Assembly (NCBI GenBank): GCA_039185015.1 | Contig: JBCDAU010000008.1 | Coordinates: forward strand, 62,001 to 126,000 | Length of the DNA: 64,000 bases | Origin: JBCBSZ01 sp039185015 | Lineage (GTDB): Bacteria > Actinomycetota > Acidimicrobiia > Acidimicrobiales > Poriferisodalaceae | Direction of reading: 5' to 3' | Part shown: piece by piece, positions 49,198 through 57,719 of the stretch | Layout: every line of letters begins with the position of its first letter | Position numbering within the stretch: position 1 is the stretch's first letter | Position numbers and translations under genes: made by a program | Notes under the pieces: model-generated | What the model was told of the DNA's origin: nothing | Database searches by the model: none | Seen by the model: the letters and a program-made list of their open reading frames with translations, nothing else

Positions 49198-51779
49198 CGG
49201 AGGCCCTCCAGGATGCGGTCGGGTCGGATCGGCAGGTGGGTCGGTCGCCAGCCGGTGGCGTTGAAGATGGCGTTGCCCACCGAGGCGGCGGGGCTGACGG
49301 TGGCGACCTCGCCGAGACCGACACCGCCGCCCGGGACGTGATCCCACCCGTCCTCGTGGAAGTGGACAGTGATCTCCGGTGTGTCGCCGAGCTGTGGGAT
49401 CCGGTAGTCCTCGAGGTTCGAGGTGAGCGTCAGCCCCGTGTGCGGATCGATCACCTGCTGCTCGTAGAGCGCCAGTCCGATGCCCTGGATGACCGAGCCC
49501 TCGCACTGGCCGCGCGCCTGATCGAGCGCATGGATCCTGCCGACGGCGATGCCGGCGTGAACGCTGAGCACCCGGGTCGTGCCGGTGAGGGTGTCGACCT
49601 CCACCTCGGAGATGTGGAGGGCGCCGGTGAAGCCGCGGCCGATCTGGAGTCCCATCGGCAGGGTCACGGGGACCGGGCGGATGCCTCGGTCACCGCCGCG
49701 CTCGGCGCTGGCCGACATCCCGTCGTGCTCGGCGTTCGGCCGTGGACCCACCTGCTCCCTCAGCGCCTCGGCCGCCTCGACGGCGGTGGAGTAGACCGAC
49801 GCCGACGCCCGGGAGCCACCGGAGGTCGGACCGTGCGGCGTCTCCCCGCTCGCGAAGCCGAGGTGGACGTCGACATCGAGTGGGTCGACGTCGAACACCG
49901 AGGCGACGGCGTTCGCCAGGAGCGTCTTCGAGCCGGTGCCGGGATCCTGCGATGCGGTGATGGCGGTGAGCCGACCGCCGTTCTCGACGCTGACCCGGAC
50001 CTCGGTGTCGGGGTCGACCATGTAGAGCCAGTTGGCCGCGGCGGCACCGACGCCCCGGCGGTAGCGGCCGTCCCCTGCGCCCGCAGCCGCTCGGTTCGCC
50101 CACACGTCGAGGCGCTGCCCCCAGCGATACAGGGCATGGCGTTTCTCGTTGCCGTCCATCGTGAGGCGCAGGTCGATCGGGTCTCGGCCGAGTTGGTGGG
50201 CGAGCTGGTCGACGGCGCTCTCCAATGCCCAGGCGGCCGTCGCACCGCCGGGACCTCGGAACGGCGAACCCGGTGGCGTGTTGGTGAGGACGTCGGCGTC
50301 GGAGATCGAACGGGGCGATCGCCCGTACATCATCATCATGAGCATCCCGTACGCGCCGTTGATCGCAGAACCGGCGTGTGCTCGTGCGGTCACCTCCATC
50401 GCTCGGTTCTTGCCCTGGTCGTCGACGAGCACGGCGATGTCGGTGCTGCTGCCGGGACGGTTGCCCGTGGCGGTGAGCTCCTCGCGACGGTCGAGCACGC
50501 AGCGGACGGGACGGCCGGCGGCACGCGACAGCTCGATGGCGGCGAACATGTCGGCGGTCGGGCTGAGCTTGGACCCGAAGCCACCTCCGACGAAGTCGGC
50601 CGTGACCGTGACGTTCGCAGGATCGATCTCGTAGCGCTCGGCGAGGTGGCGTCGCATGTCGTCGGCGGCCTGCGTGGAGGTCCAGATCTTCAGGTGGCTC
50701 GGGTCGGTCCAGTCGGCGACGGTGCAGTGGGGTTCGAAGCTGGTGTGCAGCTGCACCGCGGTGCCGACGCTGAGCTCGACCAGGCGATCGTCGCCGGCCT
50801 CACGGGCCTTCCGGATCCGCCGCCGGGCGATCGGGCCGAGCAGGCCGCCGCCCAGCTGGGACCGCTCGTTGCCGTTCCACCGAGCCGGCAGCGTGGCTCC
50901 CTCCGCTGCGTTCGGCGCGGCCCGCCGGGACGCCTTGTCCGGGTGGACCTCCGGCGCACCGTGCCCGAGCGCCGGCCCCGGGTCGGTGACGTGGGGCTTC
51001 GCCGTGATCCGCAGCGGGAGCTCGGCGGCGATCCGCTGGGCCTCGGCGAGCGTCGGCGCGGCCACCGCAGCGAGGGGCTGCCCGGCGAAGACGACCTCGC
51101 GGTGGTCGCCGAGGAGGTCGACGACGTGTTCGGCGGCGTCGGTGGGGAGTGGTCCCACGAGGGCCGCGGCGACCGGGCTGCGCACGATGACCGCCTCGAG
51201 GGCGCCCTCGATGTGCAGGTCGGCGGTGTAGACCGCCGCTCCGGTGACCTTCGCTCGCCCGTCGACGCGCTGCGGACCCGACTCGGCTGCCGGGTCGTCG
51301 TGCTCACCCCGGCAGGCGGCGGCCACGGCTCGATGGATTCCCTCGTAGGCCCCGCAGCGACAGAGGTGGCCGGCGAGGGCATCGGCGATCGTGTGGCGGT
51401 CGGGCTCGACGGTGCCGTGCTCGGCCCGCCACCGATCGACGAACGATGCGGCGTCGACGACGAAACCCGGCGTGCAGTAGCCGCACTGGAGCGCATCGTG
51501 AGCGAGGAAGGCCCGCTGCACCGAGTGGAGGTCGTCGCCGTCCGCAAGTCCCTCGACCGTGGTCACCTCGGCGTCGCGCAGCGCCGTCGCCGGAGTGAGG
51601 CACGAGGCGGCGGGCTCGCCGTCGATCGTGACGGTGCACGCCCCACAGACCCCGCCGGCGCAGACGAGCTTGGTGCCGGTGAGGCCGAGCTGACCCCTCA
51701 GCACGTCGACGGCGGACTCGGGCCCGTCGACGTCGATCTTCACCGGGGTGCCGTTGACGGTCGATCCGAAGGTGGCCAT
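49194..51779 (-). CDS. Molybdenum hydroxylase: fused 2Fe-2S and molybdopterin-binding subunits
   Basis: An 861-residue fusion. Residues 1-155 carry two [2Fe-2S] clusters (C-A-G-G-V-C-G-A-C...C and C-G-Y-C-T-P-G...L-C-R-C). From about 165 the Ald_Xan_dh_C/molybdopterin domains follow, with G-G-F-G-S-K, F-R-G-P-G-G-A and G-V-G-L-G-E near the end, including the catalytic Glu. Fusion of small and large subunits is uncommon, since they are usually separate. It oxidises an N-heterocycle, aldehyde or aromatic CoA ester; the CoxM-like partner with extra Cys points to an aromatic substrate. GGAAGG precedes the ATG; -10 TACCGT at 51811..51806. Confidence 0.88.
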   Translation of the reverse strand: MATFGSTVNGTPVKIDVDGPESAVDVLRGQLGLTGTKLVCAGGVCGACTVTIDGEPAASCLTPATALRDAEVTTVEGLADGDDLHSVQRAFLAHDALQCGYCTPGFVVDAASFVDRWRAEHGTVEPDRHTIADALAGHLCRCGAYEGIHRAVAAACRGEHDDPAAESGPQRVDGRAKVTGAAVYTADLHIEGALEAVIVRSPVAAALVGPLPTDAAEHVVDLLGDHREVVFAGQPLAAVAAPTLAEAQRIAAELPLRITAKPHVTDPGPALGHGAPEVHPDKASRRAAPNAAEGATLPARWNGNERSQLGGGLLGPIARRRIRKAREAGDDRLVELSVGTAVQLHTSFEPHCTVADWTDPSHLKIWTSTQAADDMRRHLAERYEIDPANVTVTADFVGGGFGSKLSPTADMFAAIELSRAAGRPVRCVLDRREELTATGNRPGSSTDIAVLVDDQGKNRAMEVTARAHAGSAINGAYGMLMMMMYGRSPRSISDADVLTNTPPGSPFRGPGGATAAWALESAVDQLAHQLGRDPIDLRLTMDGNEKRHALYRWGQRLDVWANRAAAGAGDGRYRRGVGAAAANWLYMVDPDTEVRVSVENGGRLTAITASQDPGTGSKTLLANAVASVFDVDPLDVDVHLGFASGETPHGPTSGGSRASASVYSTAVEAAEALREQVGPRPNAEHDGMSASAERGGDRGIRPVPVTLPMGLQIGRGFTGALHISEVEVDTLTGTTRVLSVHAGIAVGRIHALDQARGQCEGSVIQGIGLALYEQQVIDPHTGLTLTSNLEDYRIPQLGDTPEITVHFHEDGWDHVPGGGVGLGEVATVSPAASVGNAIFNATGWRPTHLPIRPDRILEGLR

Positions 51780-51805
51780 GGCGTGCCTTCCGTTGCGTTG
51801 GCGAA

Positions 51806-51904
51806 ACGGTAGCACGAGAGCGGAAGAAATCTTCCGTGTTGCGGAGGATTTCCTCCGTTCGGCTTGCCTACTACTGGCTGTCCGGTCGGCCATTGCCGTA
51901 CCGT
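51806..51904. promoter_or_regulatory. Tandem TetR operators between the Mo-hydroxylase and tetR genes
   Basis: Two perfect 7-2-7 palindromes, CGGAAGA-AA-TCTTCCG (51821-51836) and CGGAGGA-TT-TCCTCCG (51842-51857), have centres 21 bp apart, two helical turns. They lie just upstream of the - strand -10 TACCGT (51811..51806). On the + strand TACCGT (51899-51904) is 7 nt before the tetR ATG. The pair predicts cooperative binding by the TetR protein and control of the hydroxylase operon. Confidence 0.75.
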
Positions 51905-51911
51905 GACGCCG

Positions 51912-52442
51912 ATGGCGAGCAGCGGCGACGAGGTGACCGAGCGCATCCGCGCCGTCGCGCTCTCGCTGTTCACCGAGGTCGGGTACGGCAACACCAACAT
52001 CGAGCAGATCGCCTCGGAGGCCGGCGTGGGAGTCGCCAGTCTCTACCGTCGGTGGCCCGACAAGGCGGCGCTGGCGAACGACCTGCTGGCCTCAGCGATC
52101 GACGACCTCGAGCAGATCTACGCCCCGATCGACGGCGCGCGCCCGAAGGACCGGTTCATGACGCTGTGGTCACGGGTCCAGCACTACGTCCTCACCGAAC
52201 CGCAGTCGTTCCTCTTCCTCGAGGACGGGGCGAAGACGACCTTCCTCTCACAGGAGAACCTCGATCGGAAGACGGCACTGGTGGACGAGGCCGAGGAGCT
52301 CCTCGCCTCTGTCGGCGTGAAGGCCTCCACCGAGGTCGCCAACGCCATGGTGATCGGCACGCTGGTGTCCCTCGTGCGGGCCGGCGTGCAGCCCGACCTC
52401 GACGACCTGGGCGAGCGACTGTGGCAGGCGTTGCGAACCTAG
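51912..52442 (+). CDS. TetR-family transcriptional regulator
   Basis: A 176-residue regulator with a standard N-terminal HTH (residues about 10-55: R-A-V-A-L-S-L-F-T-E-V-G-Y-G-N-T-N-I, I-A-S-E-A-G-V-G-V-A-S-L-Y-R-R-W-P-D-K). ATG 51912 is leaderless (TACCGT 7 nt upstream); a longer frame from 51864 is unlikely. It is divergent from the molybdenum hydroxylase operon across tandem palindromes, so it probably senses that enzyme's substrate or product. Confidence 0.9.
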   Translation: MASSGDEVTERIRAVALSLFTEVGYGNTNIEQIASEAGVGVASLYRRWPDKAALANDLLASAIDDLEQIYAPIDGARPKDRFMTLWSRVQHYVLTEPQSFLFLEDGAKTTFLSQENLDRKTALVDEAEELLASVGVKASTEVANAMVIGTLVSLVRAGVQPDLDDLGERLWQALRT

Positions 52443-52458
52443 GTGCGCAACGCCGCCC

Positions 52459-53304
52459 TCAGGTAGGCGACAGCGAGTCGAGGAGGGCGACGAGACGTTC
52501 GGTGAACTCCGTCTCGCCCTCGCGGTGGGGCCAGTGGCCGGCGCCGTCGACGACGAGGAGCTCGGCCGGCGCGTCGAAGCGATCGAGAGAGGCCTCGTAC
52601 GGGCCCCGGTCGCCGCCGAAGTCGTCGGCACCCATCACGAGGAGCCCCGGACAGGGGACCCGGAAGTCGTTGGCCGGGTCCGGCCGGAGCGAGAGGTCCC
52701 GGTAGTACTGCAACGCCTCGTGGAGGACGGCCGGGTCACCGAACGCCTGCTTCATGCGTTCGATGGCAGCGTCGCGCTCCGGTCCTTGCCAGGAGGGCGA
52801 CCAGCGCTGATACAGCCCCTCGACGTAGGCGAAGTCGTTGCGGGCCGCTCGCTGATCGGACCTCGGCGCCTTGAAGACGAAGAAGTGCCGGACGGCCCAG
52901 AGGAGCTGCGGTGACGGGCGGAGGCAGGCCGGGTGCGGGATCGCGATCGGAACGGCCGCCCGCACCCGCTCGGGATGGTGACCGAGCGCGGCCCAGACGA
53001 AGGCGGCACCCCAGTCGTGGCCGACGAGCACGGCGGACTCCTCCCCGACCGCGTCGAGCAGGTGCGCGATGTCGTCGGCGAACTCCTCGCGGCGGTACGC
53101 GCGGCCGGCGACGATCGTGTCGGGGTGGTAGCCCCGGAGGAACGGGACGATCGCCCGGTGGCCGGCCGCGGCGACCGCGGAGGCGATGGTCTCCCAGGAA
53201 CCGGGCCCGTCCGGGAACCCGTGCAACAGCACCACCGGGATGCCCGTCCCGATCGAAGCGAAGCGGACGCTGCGCCCCTGGTGCTCGACCGTCGTGTCGT
53301 CCAC
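52459..53304 (-). CDS. Alpha/beta hydrolase (epoxide hydrolase-like)
   Basis: A 281-residue alpha/beta hydrolase with the oxyanion motif L-L-H-G-F-P-D, nucleophile elbow V-G-H-D-W-G-A (Asp, as in epoxide hydrolases and dehalogenases), and the C-terminal catalytic His in V-D-G-A-G-H-W-P-H. GGGGAGG precedes the start. It lies 13 bp downstream of the dehalogenase-like gene's stop on the same strand and may be co-transcribed, giving two detoxifying hydrolases. Confidence 0.88.
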   Translation of the reverse strand: MDDTTVEHQGRSVRFASIGTGIPVVLLHGFPDGPGSWETIASAVAAAGHRAIVPFLRGYHPDTIVAGRAYRREEFADDIAHLLDAVGEESAVLVGHDWGAAFVWAALGHHPERVRAAVPIAIPHPACLRPSPQLLWAVRHFFVFKAPRSDQRAARNDFAYVEGLYQRWSPSWQGPERDAAIERMKQAFGDPAVLHEALQYYRDLSLRPDPANDFRVPCPGLLVMGADDFGGDRGPYEASLDRFDAPAELLVVDGAGHWPHREGETEFTERLVALLDSLSPT

Positions 53305-53317
53305 CGCCGACCTCCCC

Positions 53318-54226
53318 TCAGCTCGATTGCAAGAACTGGACGATGTTGCTCACCAGCACGTCCGGTGCGTCCTCCTGGCAGAAGTGCCCCACGCCGGGCA
53401 GCTCGACGACCGGCGCGTCCGGCCAGACGCCGCGGAAGTCGGCGATCGCCCGGTCGGGCGGGATCGCCTGGTCAGCCATGCCCTCGAGGAGGATCGCCGG
53501 CTTCGCGGCGAGGTCGGGCACCCGGTCGGCGGCCTCCAGGACGTAGTCGATGATGCGTCCGGTGTAGGCGTCGATCGGGAACTCGTACGCGCCGATGGCG
53601 CTGTCCCAGTCGGGGAACTGCTCGGTGTAGGCCCGCGTCCAGGTGTCGGTCATGGCCTCGGGGTTGTGGAAGCCGATGATCCGCATGACCGACAGCACGG
53701 TCGACCCGGCGTTGCGCAGGACCTGCTCGGTGCGGCCCGACTCCATGCCCTCGCCGATCCACCGGAACCAGCGGGATGCGTTCGCGGGGGTGACCTCGGG
53801 TCCCGGCCGCCCGTACCCGCTGACGGTGTTCATGTAGACCAGCCGGGCGACGCGCTCGGGGTTCCGCACCGTGAACGCCGTGCCGATCGGACCGCCCCAG
53901 TCCTGGATCACGAAGGTGATGTCGCGCAGGTCGAGGTGCTCGATGAGGGCGGCGAGGTTCTCGGTGTGGGTCCGGAGCGTGTACTCGCGATCCTGCGGCG
54001 TCTCGCTCTTCCCGAAGCCCATGTGGTCGGGGACGATGACCCGGCCGTGCTCGGAGAGCGCCGGGATCATGTGCCGGTAGAGGTAGCCCCAGGTCGGTTC
54101 GCCGTGCAGGCAGATGATCGGGTCGCCCTCGCCGACGTCAACGTAGTGCTGTCGGAAGCCGTGCCCATCGAAGAAGTTCGGCGCGAACGGCCAGGTGCCG
54201 TCATAGGTCTCGTCTGCGGGGATCAC
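53318..54226 (-). CDS. Haloalkane dehalogenase-like alpha/beta hydrolase
   Basis: A 302-residue alpha/beta hydrolase with the haloalkane dehalogenase pair H-G-E-P-T-W (oxyanion/halide environment) and V-I-Q-D-W-G-G-P-I-G (nucleophile Asp followed by halide-binding Trp), and catalytic His in P-G-V-G-H-F-C-Q-E-D. Dehalogenases hydrolyse C-halogen bonds; related coelenterate luciferases and hydrolases share this signature, so the substrate is uncertain. GTG 54226 is preferred because CAGGGT lies 7 nt before it, giving a leaderless start. Confidence 0.85.
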   Translation of the reverse strand: MIPADETYDGTWPFAPNFFDGHGFRQHYVDVGEGDPIICLHGEPTWGYLYRHMIPALSEHGRVIVPDHMGFGKSETPQDREYTLRTHTENLAALIEHLDLRDITFVIQDWGGPIGTAFTVRNPERVARLVYMNTVSGYGRPGPEVTPANASRWFRWIGEGMESGRTEQVLRNAGSTVLSVMRIIGFHNPEAMTDTWTRAYTEQFPDWDSAIGAYEFPIDAYTGRIIDYVLEAADRVPDLAAKPAILLEGMADQAIPPDRAIADFRGVWPDAPVVELPGVGHFCQEDAPDVLVSNIVQFLQSS

Positions 54227-54308
54227 GACCGCGACCCTGCCAGACCGGGCGCCGTCGTGCTCGCTCCAGCCCGCGCCGCCGCCGTGCTGAGGGCGGAGGC
54301 GGATCGCA

Positions 54309-54314
54309 TAGGTT
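54309..54314 (+). promoter_or_regulatory. Leaderless -10 TAGGTT
   Basis: TAGGTT lies 6 nt before the GTG at 54321 with no ribosome site. Confidence 0.5.
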
Positions 54315-54320
54315 GCTCGG

Positions 54321-55949
54321 GTGACCGACGTCGAGGACATCTTCGCTCCGCTCACCGACGAGCAGCTCGAGCTGTTCGTGCCGTTCGGCGAGGTCGTCGA
54401 GGTGCCGACCGGGACCACCCTGTTCGAGGAGGGCGAGGCCGATCCCGACCTCGTCGTGGTCCTCGAGGGCGAGGCACAGGTGTTGCGCACCGAGCAACCG
54501 TCGGGTGACGAGGTCGTCCTCCAGACCGCGACCCGCGGCATGGTGATGGGTGAGATGAACGTGCTGACGGGCCAGACGCGGTTCGTCCACGCCCTGGCCA
54601 CCGAGCCGTCGAAGCTCCTGCGGGTGAGCCGTGACTCGCTCCGCCGGATGATGGCGGCCGAGGCCGACCTCGGCGACCACGTGTTCGCGCTGCTCGTCGC
54701 GCGGCGTGAGTACCTGCGCCGCGGTGAGGACAGCGCACTGCTCCGCATCGTCGGGTCCCGGTACTCACCCGAGACGCTCGACCTCGTCGGCTACACGCGA
54801 CGCATGCAGCTGCCCCACAAGTGGTTGGATCTCGACGGCGACGCGTCGCTCGATGCCGGGCTCGCCTCAGCCGGCTACGCCCGCAGCGACACCCCGCTCG
54901 TGATGAGCCCGACCGCCCTGCTCAAGCGACCCTCGGTCGGGGAGCTCGCCGGCCACCTCGGACTCCTGTATCAGCCCACGAGCCTGCACATCCACGACGT
55001 CGTGATCGTCGGAGCGGGACCGGCCGGTCTCGCGGCGGCGGTCTACGGCGCCTCGGAGGGGCTCGACACACTGCTGATCGACTCCCGAGCCGTCGGTGGA
55101 CAGGCCGGCACGAGCAGCCGGATCGAGAACTACGTCGGCTTCCCGACCGGGATCTCCGGAGGTGATCTCGCCGAGCGAGCCACGCTCCAAGCCCAGCGGC
55201 TGGGCGCCCGGATCACCACCCCTGCGCACCTGAGCTCGATCGATGCCGTGTGCGACGGGTACCGGTTGACGCTCGACGACGAGTCGGTCCTGATGACCCA
55301 GGCCGTCCTGGTGAGCGTGGGTGTCCAGTACCGCAAGCTCCCGCTCGAACGACTGGAGGCACTGGAGGGCGCGGGCATCTACTACGCCGCGACCGAGCTC
55401 GAGGCCCGAGCCTGTGGCGCCAACCCCGTCACCGTCGTTGGCGGTGGCAACTCAGCGGGCCAGGCAGCCATCTTCCTCGCCCAACAGGGCGCCGACGTGA
55501 CGATCGCGATCCGAGGCGAGTCGCTCGCCTCGTCCATGTCGACCTACCTGATCGACCGGATCGTGGCATCGCCGAACATCCGCCTGGCGACGAGGACCGA
55601 GGTCACCGGATTGCACGGCGACGCCCACCTGACGGAGATCTCGACGACCGACCGCACGAGCGGCACGGCGACGAGACGGGAGTGCGCCGGCCTGTTCCTG
55701 TTCATCGGCGCCGTGCCGTTCACCGACTGGCTGGAGGGCGTGGTCGATCTCGACCCGAAGGGCTTCGTGCTGACGGGCGCCGACGCCGTTCGATCCGACG
55801 GCAGCCAACCCCTCGCCTTCGAGACGTCACGGCCGGGCATCTTCGCCGCGGGCGACGTCCGGCACGGATCGATGAAGCGCGTCGCCGCCGCGGTCGGCGA
55901 GGGGTCCAGCGCCATCCGGTCCGTGCACGAGTTCCTCGCCCCGGGGTGA
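54321..55949 (+). CDS. Cyclic-nucleotide-binding domain fused to thioredoxin-reductase-like flavoprotein
   Basis: A 542-residue protein. Residues 1-135 are a Crp-type cyclic-nucleotide-binding beta-roll (P-F-G-E-V-V-E-V-P-T-G-T-T-L-F-E-E-G). After a linker, residues about 225-540 are a TrxR-like FAD/NAD(P) module with V-I-V-G-A-G-P-A-G-L-A, V-V-G-G-G-N-S-A-G-Q-A and G-I-F-A-A-G-D-V-R. The redox CxxC of thioredoxin reductase is absent: the corresponding place reads G-I-Y-Y-A-A-T-E-L-E-A. It is therefore not a classical TrxR. Probable signal-gated flavin oxidoreductase; partner unknown. Confidence 0.9.
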   Translation: MTDVEDIFAPLTDEQLELFVPFGEVVEVPTGTTLFEEGEADPDLVVVLEGEAQVLRTEQPSGDEVVLQTATRGMVMGEMNVLTGQTRFVHALATEPSKLLRVSRDSLRRMMAAEADLGDHVFALLVARREYLRRGEDSALLRIVGSRYSPETLDLVGYTRRMQLPHKWLDLDGDASLDAGLASAGYARSDTPLVMSPTALLKRPSVGELAGHLGLLYQPTSLHIHDVVIVGAGPAGLAAAVYGASEGLDTLLIDSRAVGGQAGTSSRIENYVGFPTGISGGDLAERATLQAQRLGARITTPAHLSSIDAVCDGYRLTLDDESVLMTQAVLVSVGVQYRKLPLERLEALEGAGIYYAATELEARACGANPVTVVGGGNSAGQAAIFLAQQGADVTIAIRGESLASSMSTYLIDRIVASPNIRLATRTEVTGLHGDAHLTEISTTDRTSGTATRRECAGLFLFIGAVPFTDWLEGVVDLDPKGFVLTGADAVRSDGSQPLAFETSRPGIFAAGDVRHGSMKRVAAAVGEGSSAIRSVHEFLAPG

Positions 55950-55974
55950 CGTAGGTTCAGCTCGAGACGTCTCA

Positions 55975-56014
55975 CTTCGGATCCTAAGTTAGAATCCTAA
56001 CTTAGGATCCGAAG
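55975..56014. promoter_or_regulatory. Perfect 40-bp palindrome: operator of the SDR-MarR operon
   Basis: The arms CTTCGGATCCTAAGTTAG (55975-55992) and its exact complement (55997-56014) flank AATC. Each arm also contains a smaller palindrome CTAA-n-TTAG, so two dimers could bind. A -10 TAGAAT (55990-55995) lies inside, and AAGGGAG before GTG 56025 is the ribosome site. This is best explained as the autoregulatory operator of the MarR protein encoded at the end of the operon; an intrinsic terminator for the gene before is less likely. Confidence 0.75.
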
Positions 56015-56024
56015 GGAGTCGTCC

Positions 56025-57284
56025 GTGTCGATCGTTCGTACGTCGTCGATCATCGCCCTGATCACCAGCGCCGGCAACGCCGCGCTGTTCGGCCTCTCAT
56101 CGGCGGCCGGCTCGTTCGACGGTGTGACGGCCGCGCAGAACGGCGAGTCGCTGAACGCCGGCATCGTGGCCGTCGCCTCCGCCGTCGGCGTCTGCGGCTT
56201 GATCGGGCTCCGACTCGTGCTCGCTCGCTGGCGTGGCGCGACACGCGGTCGACGATCGTTCCTCGTCGCCGCAGCGGTCATCCTCGTCATCTCGTTCGCG
56301 TCACCCGTGGGCGGTCTCGACGATGGCACCGCAGGAGCGATCCTCACGCTCATGGCCACCCACGTGACGACGGTCCTGGGCGGCGTGGTCGCCGCCGAGC
56401 GGATCACCAAGCCGATGTGGGACTGGGGTCGCGAGGCGTTCGAGCCGAGGCAGATCGACGGACTCCCGACCGCGGTCGTGACCGGCGCGACCGGTGGGAT
56501 CGGCGGTGCCGTCAGCCTGGCCCTCGCAGAGCGTGGGTTCGTCGTCGAGGGAGTCGGTCGCAGCGTCCGAGTGGCGATGGAGCTCGAGCGCCAGGCGACG
56601 ACCAGACCCGGAGCAATACGAGTCCATCGAGCTGACCTGTCGTCGATGCGGGAATCGGCCCGGGTCGCGCGGGACATCACCGCCAAACATCCGGACGGGG
56701 TCGACGTGGTCGTGCACGCGGTCGGGACGCTCGAGCCGCAGTCGTCGACGACTGCGGAGGGCATCGACGCGAACATCGCCACCTCCTGGCTGACGAGGGT
56801 GCAGTTCCAACGCCAGCTCCGCCTTCGTCCCGGGGGACGGATCGTCAACGTCGCGGCCGCCGAATCGGCTGATGCGCCCCCACGCCTCCTGGCCGACCTG
56901 CGAGTGCCCGAGGACCTCGGCTCCGGGTTCACGGCGCACGGTCGCGCCCAGCTGGCCAACGACCTCTGGGTGGCCGGCCTGCAGCGCGACGGAGCGGCAG
57001 CGTTCGGCTATGGACCAGGGTCGGTCGACACCGGGATCCGGCGAGAGCTCCCCGCCATCCTCCGTCGCCTGATGGCGCCGCTGTTCTGGTGGTCGACCCG
57101 TCGCCCGGACGACGCCGCCGCCGACATCGTCCGCCTCGCGCTCGATGCCCGACTCCCCGCAGGCGGATTCGCCAGCCGAGACGGACTGTTCGAGCACAAT
57201 GAGCACGTGAGGAGCGCCGAACGTCAGGCCGAGCTGCAGTCGCTCGCCGAGACGCTGCTGAACCGGGCGTCGTCGGCGAGGTGA
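56025..57284 (+). CDS. Membrane domain fused to degenerate short-chain dehydrogenase
   Basis: A 419-residue two-part protein. Residues 1-130 have four predicted transmembrane helices (the layout of small DUF6069-like membrane proteins). Residues about 150-400 are an SDR with T-G-A-T-G-G-I-G. The usual Y-x(3)-K catalytic pair of the retinol-dehydrogenase-like group (Y-G-x-S-K-L-A-N) is replaced by H-G-R-A-Q-L-A-N, so Tyr is His and Lys is Gln, and activity as a normal SDR is doubtful. Its stop overlaps the marR start (GTGA). Confidence 0.78.
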   Translation: MSIVRTSSIIALITSAGNAALFGLSSAAGSFDGVTAAQNGESLNAGIVAVASAVGVCGLIGLRLVLARWRGATRGRRSFLVAAAVILVISFASPVGGLDDGTAGAILTLMATHVTTVLGGVVAAERITKPMWDWGREAFEPRQIDGLPTAVVTGATGGIGGAVSLALAERGFVVEGVGRSVRVAMELERQATTRPGAIRVHRADLSSMRESARVARDITAKHPDGVDVVVHAVGTLEPQSSTTAEGIDANIATSWLTRVQFQRQLRLRPGGRIVNVAAAESADAPPRLLADLRVPEDLGSGFTAHGRAQLANDLWVAGLQRDGAAAFGYGPGSVDTGIRRELPAILRRLMAPLFWWSTRRPDDAAADIVRLALDARLPAGGFASRDGLFEHNEHVRSAERQAELQSLAETLLNRASSAR

Positions 57285-57709
57285 CCCGCCGCCCCCGAGC
57301 GGAGCTGTCGATGGAGGTCTGGTCGCTGCTCATCGGCATCGTCCAGAGCACGACGAAGAACGCCGAGCGGGACATCGCCGACCTGTCGATCACGGCGGCC
57401 CAGTACCTCGTGCTCTGGGAGATCGATGAGCACGGCCCTCAGCGGCAGACCGACCTCGCCGCACGACTCCGCACGACCGAAGCGAGCGTCAGCCAGATGG
57501 TCGGGCGCATGGAGTCCGGCGGCCTCGTGGCCCGCCACAGCGAGGGGCGGGCGAGGGTGGTCGGCCTCACCGACGAGGGCCGGTCGATGCTCGAGCTCGC
57601 CCGCCCCCGCCATGCCGCGCACATCGCCCGGAGCTTCGACCGACTCACCGCATCGCAGCTCGTCGAGCTCCACGCGCTGCTCCGACGGCTGGCCGACCCG
57701 CCGAAGTGA
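57281..57709 (+). CDS. MarR-family transcriptional regulator
   Basis: A 142-residue MarR protein with Y-L-V-L-W-E-I-D-E-H-G near residue 43, T-D-L-A-A-R-L-R-T-T-E-A-S-V-S-Q-M-V-G-R-M-E (recognition helix), and a short wing R-H-S-E-G-R-A-R-V-V-G-L-T. The GTG overlaps the stop of the membrane-SDR fusion, so both are made from the promoter inside the 40-bp palindrome at 55975-56014. It presumably represses its own operon. Confidence 0.88.
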   Translation: MTRRPRAELSMEVWSLLIGIVQSTTKNAERDIADLSITAAQYLVLWEIDEHGPQRQTDLAARLRTTEASVSQMVGRMESGGLVARHSEGRARVVGLTDEGRSMLELARPRHAAHIARSFDRLTASQLVELHALLRRLADPPK

Positions 57710-57719
57710 CCCGTGAGGC

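Noticed and set aside
49194..51779. Selenium-dependent molybdenum hydroxylase as part of the selenium theme
   Set aside because: No yqeB/yqeC-type accessory genes or selenium-specific features are nearby, and the operon lies 34 kb from the selenium island.
53318..54748. 476-residue form of the dehalogenase-like protein
   Set aside because: The extra N-terminus is antisense to the CNB-flavoprotein gene; a GTG at 54226 with leaderless -10 gives the normal family length.
55975..56014. Intrinsic terminator of the CNB-flavoprotein gene
   Set aside because: The stem is AT-rich in the centre without a T run, is perfectly symmetric, and overlaps the -10 of the next operon; an operator fits better, though dual use is possible.
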